Assembly (NCBI RefSeq): GCF_943736985.1
Contig: NZ_CALSFS010000001.1
Location: 434,001-498,000 of the forward strand
DNA: 64,000 nucleotides
Source: Clostridium sp. Marseille-Q2269
Lineage (GTDB): Bacteria > Bacillota > Clostridia > Clostridiales > Clostridiaceae
Direction: 5' to 3'
In this document: positions 26,579 to 36,223 of the stretch, piece after piece
How the letters are laid out: every line of letters starts with the position of its first letter
Numbering within the stretch: position 1 is the stretch's first letter
The notes under the pieces: model-generated
The model's database searches: none
The model's input: the letters and a program-made list of their open reading frames with translations, nothing else
Told to the model about the DNA's origin: nothing
Program-made: the position numbers and the translations under genes

Positions 26579-27931
26579 TTATCTATCTGATATTTGCAAA
26601 TTTTCATTGTAATCTTTTAATGAGTCTTTTACTAATTTTACTAAAGCTATTAACGCTATTACATTAGGAATTACCATAAGACCATTAAAAGTATCTGCAA
26701 GTTCCCAAACTAACTCTACTTTTAATGTTGTTCCTATTACTATAAAAGCTGCTACCAATAATCTATACACTGTTAACCCTTTTCCTTTAAAAAGATACTT
26801 CACATTAGCCTCTCCAAAAAAATACCATCCAATTATAGTTGAAAAGGCAAAGAAAAATAAGGCAATGGCTATAAAATATGCCCCAAAACTACCTAATCCT
26901 TGAGTAAATGCATTTTGTGTTAATTCTATCCCTGTGGTCTTTCCATCTAATACCCCTGTTGTAAGTATTACGAAAGCTGTAAATGTAAGAACCACAAAAG
27001 TATCTATAAACACACCTACCATAGCCACTAATCCTTGTTCTACTGGATGTTTTACTTTAGCTACTGCATGAGCATGTGGTGTTGATCCCATTCCTGCCTC
27101 ATTTGAAAATAATCCTCTTGCCACCCCATATCTTACAGCCTGTTTTATAGTAATACCTGCTGCTCCGCCTAAAACAGCCTTAGGATTAAAAGCAGATAGG
27201 AATATCAATCTAAAAGCTGGCAATATATTTACATAATTTCTGCATAATATAATAATGCTTCCTATAACATAAAATAAGGCCATTATTGGCACCATTTTTT
27301 CTGTAACAGAGGCTATTCTTTCTATGCCTCCTATGAAAACAAATAATCCAAGTATTGCAATTAATATTCCAATTATCCATGATGGTATATTACATATATT
27401 TGAAAAAGCTGCTCCTATAGAATTAGCCTGAACCATATTACCTATAAATCCCAATGCTAATACTATACTCACAGAAAAAAAACTTGCCAAAAAATTGCTT
27501 TTAAGTCCTTTGCTTATGTAATAAGCTGGACCGCCTGTTACTTCACCATCAATTTTTTCTTTAAAAATTTGAGCTAGAACCGCTTCTCCAAATATAGTTG
27601 CCATTCCTAAGAATGCACTGATCCACATCCAAAAAATTGCTCCAGGTCCTCCAGACACTATAGCCGTTGCTGCTCCAGCCAAATTTCCTGTGCCTACTTG
27701 GGCTGCTATTGCTGTGGCAAGTGACTGAAATGAAGACATTCCATCTTTACCTGCCTTTTTTCCTCTTAAACTTATTCCACCAAAAGCTTTTTTAAAAGCT
27801 TTCTTAAACCTAGAAACTTGAACGAATTTTAAAGAAAAAGTAAATATAACCCCTGTTCCACACAACAAAAAAATAAGTATATAATTCCACAACACATTAT
27901 TTATGCTCTTAACAGCATTTAATAAATCCAT
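26579..27931 (-). CDS. Alanine/glycine:cation symporter (AGCS family)
   Basis: 450 residues, about eleven membrane helices. Family signatures are GKDGMSSFQSLATAIAAQVGTGN (split here), GGPGAIFWMWISAFLGMAT and FSNEAGMGSTPHAHA. It imports alanine or glycine with sodium or protons. In an organism that ferments glycine by glycine reductase a glycine role is attractive, but specificity cannot be read. ATG 27931 follows GGGAGG. Confidence 0.92.
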   Translation of the reverse strand: MDLLNAVKSINNVLWNYILIFLLCGTGVIFTFSLKFVQVSRFKKAFKKAFGGISLRGKKAGKDGMSSFQSLATAIAAQVGTGNLAGAATAIVSGGPGAIFWMWISAFLGMATIFGEAVLAQIFKEKIDGEVTGGPAYYISKGLKSNFLASFFSVSIVLALGFIGNMVQANSIGAAFSNICNIPSWIIGILIAILGLFVFIGGIERIASVTEKMVPIMALFYVIGSIIILCRNYVNILPAFRLIFLSAFNPKAVLGGAAGITIKQAVRYGVARGLFSNEAGMGSTPHAHAVAKVKHPVEQGLVAMVGVFIDTFVVLTFTAFVILTTGVLDGKTTGIELTQNAFTQGLGSFGAYFIAIALFFFAFSTIIGWYFFGEANVKYLFKGKGLTVYRLLVAAFIVIGTTLKVELVWELADTFNGLMVIPNVIALIALVKLVKDSLKDYNENLQISDR

Positions 27932-28163
27932 ATATACTCCTCCCTATGATTGTAATACACACACTACATATATATTCCATATAATCATATAAATTCCTTT
28001 GGCTCTATTATTTTATTAACATATTATTTCAAAAGATGTATCCTAAATATAATAACTACAAAATATAATATTATTTATTATCACTTTTAATAATAAATAT
28101 CTTATTATTAAATATGTGTTTAGTTGTTTTTATATAATATAAAATCCCATATTTATACAAATG

Positions 28164-28208
28164 ATAAAAGCTAGGACTTTATTATTTATAAAAATCCTAG
28201 CTTTTATT
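28164..28208 (-). terminator. Terminator of the RNase J gene
   Basis: Stem AAAAGCTAGGA / TCCTAGCTTTT with T-rich flank, 16 bases past the stop. Confidence 0.8.
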
Positions 28209-28223
28209 ATTTTCTATATAGTT

Positions 28224-29888
28224 TTAAATTTCCATAATTATAGGTAGTACAATAGGTCTTCTCTTAGTTTTTTCATATAAATGTTTTTCTACAGATCTTT
28301 TAATATTTGATTTTAATACGTACCATTCAATTATTTTACTTTCTAAACAATTATCTAGTTCTTGTTTTACTATGCCTTTTACTTCATTTATAAGTTGTTC
28401 TGATTCTTTTACATATATAAATCCTCTAGTTATTACATCTGGTCCTGCTATTATACTATAAGATTCTTTTTCTAAAGTTACTACTATAGTTAACATACCA
28501 TCCTGTGCTAAATGCCTTCTATCTCTTAGGACTATATTTCCTACATCTCCAACTCCTATACCATCTACAAATATAGATCCTGTACGAACTTTTCCTGATA
28601 TATTTGCCTCTTTCTTTGATATTTCTAATACTTGCCCTGTTTCTACAAGGAAAATATTTTCTCTCTTCATACCTAATTCCATAGCTAAATTAACATGTTG
28701 TCTTAAATGCCTATATTCTCCATGAACTGGCATAAAATATTTAGGATGTACTAATGCATGAATTAATTTTAATTCTTCTTCATAAGCATGACCGGATACA
28801 TGTACTTCCTCTAAGGCTTCATATATTACATCTGCCCCTTTCTTAAACAACTCATTTATTACTCTTGATATTAACTTTTCATTTCCTGGGATTGGTGAGG
28901 CAGAAATTATAAACAAATCATTAGGCTCAATGGATATTTTTCTATGATTAGAATAAGCTATTCTAGCAAGAGCTGCCATGGGCTCTCCTTGACTTCCAGT
29001 AGTTATTATAGTTATTTGCTCATTAGGATAATTTTTTATTTCATCCACAGTTATTAAGTAATTTTCTAATATATGAAGGTATCCTAAATCCATTGCTACC
29101 TTGGATATATTCTCCATACTTCTTCCACTAAATACTACTTTTCTTCCATACTCTATAGATGCATCTACTATTTGTTGCATTCTATGTATGTTGGAAGCAA
29201 AAGTTGCTACAAGAACTCTTCCTTTAGCATTAGAAAAAATTTTAGTTAAAGTTTCACCTATGGCTTTTTCTGAAATTGTGTGGCCCTTACGCTGTACATT
29301 TGTACTATCAGCCATAAGAAGGAGTACTCCCTTTTGTCCTAATTCTGCAATACGATGAAAATCCATTACCAACCCATCTATAGGGGTATAATCTATTTTA
29401 AAATCTCCCGTATGTAATATAACTCCCACTGGTGTGTGAATAGCTATACAACAAGAATCTGCTATACTATGAGTATTTCTTATGAATTCTACATTTAAAT
29501 TTTTAAGTTCTATTATATCTCCTGCTTCCACTTTATTAAGCTCACAATCAGAAAGCATGTTGTGTTCTTTTAGTTTATTTTCTACTATCCCCAATGTTAA
29601 TGCTGTACCATAAACAGGTGTGTTTAATTGCTGTAAAATATATGGTAATGATCCTATATGATCTTCATGTCCATGAGTCAAAAAAATACCTTTTACTTTA
29701 TCTTTGTTATTTAAAAGATAGTTTATATCTGGAATAACCAAGTCTACACCATACAGCTCTTCATCGGGAAAAGATATACCACAGTCTATAATAATTATTT
29801 CATCTTCATACTGAAAGGCAGTTATATTCTTACCAATTTCTCCAAGTCCACCCAAGGGAATAATCTTTACACTATCCATATTACTCAT
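28224..29888 (-). CDS. rnj: Ribonuclease J
   Basis: 554 residues. Metallo-beta-lactamase core with HGHEDHIGSLPY (about 73-84), DCGISFPD, HTGDFKID and the beta-CASP domain (ADSTNVQRKGHT, HVSGHAYEEE, PVHGEYRHL). RNase J combines 5'-3' exonuclease and endonuclease activity in mRNA turnover and rRNA maturation. The C-terminal dimerisation part ends RRPIVLPIIMEI. Start ATG 29888 behind AGGAGG. One RNase J is present here; a paralogue could be elsewhere. Confidence 0.94.
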   Translation of the reverse strand: MSNMDSVKIIPLGGLGEIGKNITAFQYEDEIIIIDCGISFPDEELYGVDLVIPDINYLLNNKDKVKGIFLTHGHEDHIGSLPYILQQLNTPVYGTALTLGIVENKLKEHNMLSDCELNKVEAGDIIELKNLNVEFIRNTHSIADSCCIAIHTPVGVILHTGDFKIDYTPIDGLVMDFHRIAELGQKGVLLLMADSTNVQRKGHTISEKAIGETLTKIFSNAKGRVLVATFASNIHRMQQIVDASIEYGRKVVFSGRSMENISKVAMDLGYLHILENYLITVDEIKNYPNEQITIITTGSQGEPMAALARIAYSNHRKISIEPNDLFIISASPIPGNEKLISRVINELFKKGADVIYEALEEVHVSGHAYEEELKLIHALVHPKYFMPVHGEYRHLRQHVNLAMELGMKRENIFLVETGQVLEISKKEANISGKVRTGSIFVDGIGVGDVGNIVLRDRRHLAQDGMLTIVVTLEKESYSIIAGPDVITRGFIYVKESEQLINEVKGIVKQELDNCLESKIIEWYVLKSNIKRSVEKHLYEKTKRRPIVLPIIMEI

Positions 29889-30186
29889 TTTCTAACCTCC
29901 TATTTTAGTGTTTTTAAATTTTTATATAATATATTCTAAATTAAAATATTAAACTCCAATTAAAATTAATGTTTATTATAAAGACTTTATTTATATTATT
30001 TTGGCTACTCTAACCTAAATTAATTCCTTTTATTTATATTTTATCAGTCTTTACTTAATCATACCATTATTACTATATAATATACATCTATTATAATAAC
30101 CCTTAATAATATTTTTATATATTATTTGAAATAAATTATTTTAATCTACACTTTTAATAATATTTTTATACAAAAATTTTTATAAA
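29889..30186. other. Intergenic region, nothing recognised
   Basis: About 300 AT-rich bases holding the RNase J promoter; no repeat or RNA recognised. Confidence 0.45.
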
Positions 30187-30239
30187 CACAAAAACACTAT
30201 TAATATTATTAATTTAAAATAATACTAATAGTGTTTTTT
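30187..30239 (-). terminator. Terminator of the transaldolase-like gene
   Basis: Stem AAACACTATTAATATTA / TAATACTAATAGTGTTT with T-runs, 20 bases after the stop. Confidence 0.82.
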
Positions 30240-30259
30240 CATATATTGTTTAATCTAGA

Positions 30260-30913
30260 TTATTTATTCTTTCCGAATACGTTTTCGTAATCCTTCATAA
30301 ACTTTTCAATTCCTATGTCAGTCAATGCATGTTTTGACATTTGCACTATCACTTTATATGGAATAGTTGCTATATGAGCTCCTGCCATTGCGGATTCAAA
30401 CACATGCATAGGATTTCTTACACTTGCAGCAATTATTTCTGTTTCTATTTTGTGAATTTTAAACATATCTGCTATTTGTTTTACAACTTCAACACCTGGA
30501 TTGCCTATATCATCTAATCTTCCTAAAAAAGGACTTACATAAGTGGCTCCTGCTCTAGCTGCCAATAAAGCTTGCATTGATGAAAATATTAGAGTTACAT
30601 TTGTTTTTATTCCTTCTTTACATAAAACATTAACTGCTTTTAATCCTTCTTCACACATAGGTATTTTTACAACTATGTTTTTATGCAATTTAGCTAATTC
30701 TTTTCCCTCTTCTATCATTTTTTCATGTTCTAAGCTTATAACCTCTGCACTTATAGGTCCATCTACTATGTTGCAAATTTCTTCCACTACCTGTTTTAAA
30801 TCTCTTCCTTCTTTTGCTATTAGTGAAGGATTTGTTGTAACCCCTGATACAACTCCCAATTCACTTGCTTTTCTTATTTCTTCTACATTGGCTGTATCTA
30901 TAAATATTTTCAT
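30260..30913 (-). CDS. fsa: Fructose-6-phosphate aldolase / short transaldolase
   Basis: 217 residues from ATG 30913 (AAGGGAG site), giving the family start [20 protein letters not shown]. The ORF runs 30 codons further up without support. Motifs [13 protein letters not shown], the Schiff-base lysine in [12 protein letters not shown] and [11 protein letters not shown] place it in the FSA/TalC group of class I aldolases. It acts in the non-oxidative pentose phosphate pathway. FSA versus transaldolase activity cannot be separated by eye. Confidence 0.92.
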   Translation of the reverse strand: MKIFIDTANVEEIRKASELGVVSGVTTNPSLIAKEGRDLKQVVEEICNIVDGPISAEVISLEHEKMIEEGKELAKLHKNIVVKIPMCEEGLKAVNVLCKEGIKTNVTLIFSSMQALLAARAGATYVSPFLGRLDDIGNPGVEVVKQIADMFKIHKIETEIIAASVRNPMHVFESAMAGAHIATIPYKVIVQMSKHALTDIGIEKFMKDYENVFGKNK

Positions 30914-31219
30914 TTTGTCATCTCCCTTAAATATTTTATGTAGATTGTCTACAATAGTCATATTTACTATTATACAATTTACTCCATAAATTTCAAAATT
31001 CATTTTACTGCTTTTATTTTAATATTTTTATGAATTGCTTTTATTGTCTGAATATTTATGACTTTTTCTTATATTAACTAATTTATTCACATAATCTCTA
31101 TAAATCATATAAATATTATATTTAATATGATTTATAGAAATTATTGTTATGTATCTAATTTAAAACAATCTAATATTTCTAAATTTAAAGGTAATTTTAT
31201 ATTAATGACACTGAATTTA

Positions 31220-31408
31220 TTAATATTTTTGTATTGAAAGCATATCTTCAATTCTTTCTAAAGAATATTCATATGCATCATAAACCCCTTTATTGTAAAT
31301 CTCTGGGCCTAATTCTTCTAAGAAAAAATCTAAAATCATGCTTGCAGCTAAGTCTCCTAATTCTTCATCTCTTTCATTATAAAAATATTCTTTTATAGAG
31401 TCCATCAT
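31220..31408 (-). CDS. DUF2164 family protein (N-terminus probably frameshifted)
   Basis: 62 residues open from ATG 31408: the DUF2164 core IKEYFYNERDEELGDLAAS and LDFFLEELGPEIYNKGVYDA. No ribosome site precedes that ATG. The family normally has some 16 more residues. They are encoded just upstream (KKKNVIKIDNHKKK after TTG 31456, behind GGAGGT) but in shifted frames, with A-runs of 7 (31444-31450) and 8 (31411-31418) between. Changing each run by one base gives a 78-residue protein of normal family length. Function unknown. Confidence 0.8.
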   Translation of the reverse strand: MMDSIKEYFYNERDEELGDLAASMILDFFLEELGPEIYNKGVYDAYEYSLERIEDMLSIQKY

Positions 31409-31520
31409 AATTTTTTTTCTTATGGTTATCTATTTTAATAACATTTTTTTCTTCAAAACTTTACCTCCAATTAATATATATTCTCCATACAAATATTGTA
31501 TCATGTTAAAATTCATTAGT

Positions 31521-32117
31521 CTAAAATATTCTAGATAGAATATTAGTATGTTCTATAAATATCTTAATACCTATCAATATTAATACAACTCCACCTAAAA
31601 TTTCTGCTTTCTTTTTTAAAAGCTCTCCACATTTTCTACCTATTACAACTCCAATAAAACATATAAAAAAGGTTATAATTCCTATAATTATTATGGTGCT
31701 TACTATTGAAACATTTAAAAATGCAAAACTTACTCCTACAGCTAAAGCATCTATACTAGTAGCTATAGCTAAAAGTGTAAGGGTCTTATTACTTAAACAT
31801 CTTTTTTGAGTAGCTTTATAATCACAGGCAATTTCATCTTCATTCTCATTTAGACTATCGTATATCATTTTTCCTCCAATTAAAGAAAGTAATATAAGGG
31901 CTATCCAATGATCTAGAGCGGCTATATAACTTTGAAACTTTATTCCTACAGACCAGCCTATCAAAGGCATTAATGCTTGGAATCCTCCAAAAAATGCTCC
32001 TATTCTTATTCCTTCTGCAACTATACCCTGAGATATCATAGCTCCATTAGTTACAGATACAGCAAAGGCATCCATGGATAAACCTATACTTATTAATATT
32101 ATACTAAATAAATCCAT
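31521..32117 (-). CDS. mntP: Manganese efflux pump MntP
   Basis: 198 residues, six membrane helices in two similar halves. The conserved acidic motifs are in SIGLSMDAFAVSVTNG (helix 1) and ATSIDALAVGVSFAF (helix 4), as in MntP/YebN. It exports Mn2+ to relieve toxicity. A probable Mn2+ riboswitch with terminator lies in its leader. ATG 32117 follows AAGGAGGG. Confidence 0.94.
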   Translation of the reverse strand: MDLFSIILISIGLSMDAFAVSVTNGAMISQGIVAEGIRIGAFFGGFQALMPLIGWSVGIKFQSYIAALDHWIALILLSLIGGKMIYDSLNENEDEIACDYKATQKRCLSNKTLTLLAIATSIDALAVGVSFAFLNVSIVSTIIIIGIITFFICFIGVVIGRKCGELLKKKAEILGGVVLILIGIKIFIEHTNILSRIF

Positions 32118-32226
32118 TATTTCCCTCCTTAAAATAATTCTTATAAATTTATATAAATAATATTTAACAACCCATATAATTTATAATAAAGATAGTAATC
32201 CACATATTTATCAAATTTATACAATA

Positions 32227-32266
32227 AAAAAAGACTCATGTATAACTAAAAGTTATACATGAGTCT
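32227..32266 (-). terminator. Terminator of the Mn2+ riboswitch expression platform
   Basis: Stem GACTCATGTATAACT / AGTTATACATGAGTC with a small loop and a T-run, located between the aptamer and mntP. Confidence 0.88.
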
Positions 32267-32271
32267 CATTA

Positions 32272-32352
32272 TTCAAGACAAGCCAGACTTTTATAAGTCA
32301 ATATGTTGACTTTGCCACACCATATTTTAATATGGTGCCAATTACTCCCTCA
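32272..32352 (-). ncRNA. Probable yybP-ykoY (Mn2+) riboswitch upstream of mntP
   Basis: Minus-strand leader of mntP: GGGAGTA, a hairpin GGCACCATATT / AATATGGTGT, then AAAGTCAACAT, a small hairpin GACTT / AAGTC and GGCTTGTCTT, followed at once by a terminator. The GGGAGTA and AGTCAACA blocks, the order of helices and the mntP target fit the manganese-sensing yybP-ykoY class. The 3' conserved block is less canonical, so this is probable rather than certain. Confidence 0.7.
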
Positions 32353-32508
32353 CAATCACTATTTATATTAATTAATATAATGTCTTTTAATTAATTATAT
32401 GTTATATACAGGCTCAAGGTCAACAATTTTTTATTTTTAAACAAATAATTAACTATTTTTATAATTTAAAATTAAATATAAATAATAACACTCTTCTCTT
32501 ATTTTTAC

Positions 32509-34704
32509 TTATAATTTGAACTTAGCTAAAGCATCTGCTAAAGCCGAATTTATTGGCTCATCGTTCTTTGTTTTCATTTTTTTCATATACTTAGCTACAT
32601 CTCTTTTATTTAATTTTTCTTGATTATTCCTGTATTTTTTATTAAAAGAAGAAAGTTTTTCTCTAAAGCTACACCTTGTGCATACATAAATTTGACCTTC
32701 TCCTTCTCCTCTAAGCTCTAATTTAACATGACATTCTGGACATCTTACATTAGTAAATCTACTTATATTTTCTCTATATCCACATTCTCTATCTTGGCAT
32801 ACATTCATAACTCCATTTTTACCTTTTACTTCTAACATATACTTACCACATTGTGGACATTTTTTGCCTGTTAAATTATCATGAACAAATTTATCTTTAC
32901 TGTTTTTTACATTCTCTACAAGTTTCGTAGCATAATCTCTCATTTTATTTATAAATACATTTCCCCTTAGATTTCCCTTACTAATAGAGTCTAGTTCAGT
33001 TTCCCATTTTGCTGTTAAAAGAGGTGATTTTAAATCTTCTGGTACTAGGTCTACAACCTGTTTTCCCTTGGAAGTTGGAAGTATTTCTTTTCCTCTTTTT
33101 TCTATATAAAAAGTATTATATAATTTTTCAATTATATCAGCTCTAGTAGCAACAGTCCCAAGTCCACCAGTTTCTCCTAATGTTTTAGAACTTTGTTTAT
33201 CTAGATTAACATATTTTTGTGGGTTTTCCATAGCAGATAATAAAGTTCCTTCGTTAAATCTAGCTGGTGGTTTTGTTTGTCCTTTATTTATTTTAAAATG
33301 AGAAAACTCTACAATATCTCCTTTATTAACCTTAGGAAGATTTTGATCTTTTATACTATCACTATGTAAATTATCATCTCCATGATCCATATCTTCTTTA
33401 TCATAGACTGATTTCCACCCCTTAGCTTTAATAACTTTTCCTTTTGCTACGAACTTTTCACTCATGATCTCTGCTTTAATGGTAGTTTGAATATATTCAA
33501 AAGGTGGCAACATAACTGATAAAAATCTTTTAATAACTAAATCATATATATTTCTTTCTTCACTACTTAAATTACCTAATTTCGGTCTTTCTTCTGTAGG
33601 AATTATGGCATGGTGATCTGAAACCTTACTATCATCTACAAAACCTTTATGTGCTTTAATATTTCCTTTTAATATTTCATTGGCAGGTTTACTATAACTA
33701 CCAATAGATATAGCCTTTAACCTGTCTTTTAGAGTAGCCACAATATCCTTTGAAATATATCTTGAATCAGTTCTCGGATAAGTTAAAACTTTATGATTTT
33801 CATATAATCTTTGCATTATAGATAATGTTTGCTTTGCTGAATAACTAAATATTCTATTAGCATCTCTTTGAAGTTCTGTTAAATCATAAAGTGCTGGAGA
33901 ATATTTGTTCTTATTACTTTCTGTAACTTCTATTATTTCTCCCTGTTTACCAGTAACCTTTGATATAATTTTTTTAGCTAAATCTTCATTAAAAGTATTA
34001 AATCCACCTTTTTGATTTTCCCAATGCATGATAAAGCCCTTACATTTGCCTTCTATACTATAATAATCTCTTGATTTAAATTTTTTTATTTCTTCTTCTC
34101 TTTGAACTATCATAGCTAAAGTAGGAGTTTGAACCCTTCCTGCTGAAAGCTGAGCATTATATCTGCAAGTTAGAGCTCTTGTAACATTTAGCCCTACAAT
34201 CCAGTCCGCTTCTGATCTACATGCTGCAGATTCATATAAATTCTCATAATTTTTTCCTGGCTTTAAATTTCTGAATCCATCTAAGATAGCTTTATCTGTT
34301 TGTGATGAAATCCAAAGACGTTTTATTGACTTTCTAAATCCCACTTTGTCGATTATCCATCTAGCTACAAGTTCTCCTTCTCGTCCTGCATCTGTAGCTA
34401 TAACAAGCTCATCTACATCATTTCTTGTCATAACTTTTCTAACTTCACTAAAATGCTTTGAAGTCTTTTTTATAACTGTAGTTTTCATCTTTTTGGGCAA
34501 CATTGGAAGAGTATCCATGCTCCACTTTTTATACTTTTCATCATAACTTTCAGGATCTGATAAAGTTATTAAATGTCCAAGGGCCCAAGTCACAATATAT
34601 TTATTTCCTTCCAAATAACCATTGCCTTTTTTATTACATTTTAAGACCTTAGCTAAATCTCTTCCTACGCTAGGCTTTTCTGCTAAAACTAATACTTTTC
34701 CCAT
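32509..34704 (-). CDS. topB: DNA topoisomerase III
   Basis: 731 residues, type IA topoisomerase. Toprim domain at the start (MGKVLVLAEKPSVGRDLAKV; ATDAGREGELVARW), catalytic tyrosine in LTYPRTDSRYIS (about 305), LSAGRVQTPTLAMI, and a C-terminal pair of zinc ribbons (CPQCGKYM...CQDRECGY and CPECHVKL...CTRCSF). Relaxes and decatenates DNA. It appears monocistronic, with no obvious ribosome site beyond a weak AAGGAC. Confidence 0.94.
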   Translation of the reverse strand: MGKVLVLAEKPSVGRDLAKVLKCNKKGNGYLEGNKYIVTWALGHLITLSDPESYDEKYKKWSMDTLPMLPKKMKTTVIKKTSKHFSEVRKVMTRNDVDELVIATDAGREGELVARWIIDKVGFRKSIKRLWISSQTDKAILDGFRNLKPGKNYENLYESAACRSEADWIVGLNVTRALTCRYNAQLSAGRVQTPTLAMIVQREEEIKKFKSRDYYSIEGKCKGFIMHWENQKGGFNTFNEDLAKKIISKVTGKQGEIIEVTESNKNKYSPALYDLTELQRDANRIFSYSAKQTLSIMQRLYENHKVLTYPRTDSRYISKDIVATLKDRLKAISIGSYSKPANEILKGNIKAHKGFVDDSKVSDHHAIIPTEERPKLGNLSSEERNIYDLVIKRFLSVMLPPFEYIQTTIKAEIMSEKFVAKGKVIKAKGWKSVYDKEDMDHGDDNLHSDSIKDQNLPKVNKGDIVEFSHFKINKGQTKPPARFNEGTLLSAMENPQKYVNLDKQSSKTLGETGGLGTVATRADIIEKLYNTFYIEKRGKEILPTSKGKQVVDLVPEDLKSPLLTAKWETELDSISKGNLRGNVFINKMRDYATKLVENVKNSKDKFVHDNLTGKKCPQCGKYMLEVKGKNGVMNVCQDRECGYRENISRFTNVRCPECHVKLELRGEGEGQIYVCTRCSFREKLSSFNKKYRNNQEKLNKRDVAKYMKKMKTKNDEPINSALADALAKFKL

Positions 34705-35041
34705 AAATAATTATCGTCCTTCCATAAATAATTGCTGTTTCAATAAAAAATAAGGATAGATAAGTATATTTACTACCCTTACATTATATAAATATATATT
34801 AAATTGAAAGTAAAACCATATAGACATATCATATCTTAATATTATTATGTATATATAATATTACCTATTTAAGCATATTTTCTTTCACAATAAACAATTA
34901 ATTCTTCTTACTTATTTATTTAATTATAAACCAAATATTTAATTAATACAAAAAATTTAACTATGTAATAAAGATTTAGAGTATGAATTTCATAACATTT
35001 TTTATTTTTACTATAAACCTAATTTCTAAAAATCTTAATTA
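34705..35041. other. Intergenic region, nothing recognised
   Basis: About 340 AT-rich bases between topB and the guanine deaminase terminator; no ORF or RNA recognised. Confidence 0.5.
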
Positions 35042-35089
35042 GAAAAATCCAGTAGAGATATTCTTAATACTTTCCACTGGATTTTTTAA
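35042..35089 (-). terminator. Terminator of the purine-hydroxylase operon
   Basis: Stem AAAATCCAGT / ACTGGATTTT with T-run, about 30 bases past the guanine deaminase stop. Confidence 0.75.
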
Positions 35090-35119
35090 AACTATTTTAA
35101 AAATATATACAAATATTTT

Positions 35120-35593
35120 TTAATATTCAGTTTTAGATATGTCCTTAACCCAATACTCAAAAGCTTTTAAAGAAGATTTCTTATCAATGTGTTCTAAATC
35201 AAGTATTTTATCATCCTTACAACCTTCTTTTAAAAATTTTAATATGTGTTCATCTCTAAAACCAATATCTCTTGCATCTTCTACAGTGCATCCATAATAT
35301 ACTTTTGATATGTTTGCCCAAATAATTGCAGACATGCACATAGGACAAGGCTCTGATGTGGTATACAGTTCACATCCACTTAAATCGAATGTATTAAGCT
35401 TTCTACATGCCTCTCTTATGGCATTCATTTCCCCATGTGCTGTTGGATCATTATCTGCTATTACAGTATTGTGAGTCACTGATATTATTTGTTCACCCTT
35501 AACAATTGCAGCTCCAAAAGGACCTCCTTCATTATTTTTCATGCCCTCCATACAACTTTTCACACATAAATCCATAATTTCATTTTTATTCAT
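35120..35593 (-). CDS. guaD: Guanine deaminase-type nucleoside deaminase
   Basis: 157 residues, cytidine-deaminase fold. Zinc and catalytic motifs: TAHGEMNAIR (HxE) and SEPCPMCMSAIIWA (PCxxC). Length and the GGPFGAAIVKG and DIGFRDEHI segments resemble B. subtilis GuaD more than tRNA adenosine deaminase. It sits at the end of a xanthine-dehydrogenase-type cluster, which makes guanine to xanthine deamination a good assignment. ATG 35593; 127 bases after the 2Fe-2S subunit gene, probably same operon. Confidence 0.85.
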   Translation of the reverse strand: MNKNEIMDLCVKSCMEGMKNNEGGPFGAAIVKGEQIISVTHNTVIADNDPTAHGEMNAIREACRKLNTFDLSGCELYTTSEPCPMCMSAIIWANISKVYYGCTVEDARDIGFRDEHILKFLKEGCKDDKILDLEHIDKKSSLKAFEYWVKDISKTEY

Positions 35594-35720
35594 CTAAATA
35601 ACCTCTCAAAATATTTTAATAATTAAACTATATAATTTAATATTTTTTTATAATATAAATTTGTTTAATTTCCTATGCTTCTTTTCCTTATAAAAATCAT
35701 AAGTATATAAAAGCTAAATA

Positions 35721-36194
35721 TTATTTTCTTTTCAAAATAGCTTTTTTAGTAGCATTAAATATCTTATTATATCCAGTGCATCTACATAAATGTCCTGATA
35801 TCTCTCTTTTTATTTCCTCATCAGTATAATCTTTTCCACTTTCTACTAAAGCTGTTGTTGTTAATACTAATCCTGGTGTACAAAATCCACATTGCACAGC
35901 ACCTTCATCTATAAAAGCTTTTTGAACATCTGAAAGTTTCCCATTCTTATCTACACCTTCAATGGTTTTTATTTCTTTACCATCAGCCCAAGCTGCCAAA
36001 TAAATACATGAGTCTGTTGGAACACCATCTATTAAAACCGTACAGGCTCCACACTCGCCTACACAGCATCCTTGTTTAACACCTGTTAAATGCAATCTAC
36101 TTCTTAATACTTCTGATAAAGATTCTCTAATATCTACATCTATTTCGTAGTTTCTATCATTAACTATAAGATTTATTTTCTTTTTTAGTCCCAT
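35721..36194 (-). CDS. Molybdenum hydroxylase [2Fe-2S] subunit (xanthine dehydrogenase type)
   Basis: 157 residues. Two 2Fe-2S clusters: plant-ferredoxin type CCVGECGACTVLIDG (about 40-60) and the C-terminal helical type CGFCTPG with GHLCRCTGYNKI. It passes electrons from the molybdenum centre to the FAD subunit. It follows the FAD gene by 29 bases. Confidence 0.93.
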   Translation of the reverse strand: MGLKKKINLIVNDRNYEIDVDIRESLSEVLRSRLHLTGVKQGCCVGECGACTVLIDGVPTDSCIYLAAWADGKEIKTIEGVDKNGKLSDVQKAFIDEGAVQCGFCTPGLVLTTTALVESGKDYTDEEIKREISGHLCRCTGYNKIFNATKKAILKRK

Positions 36195-36223
36195 ATGTTC
36201 ACCATTCCCCTCATTGTATCCTA

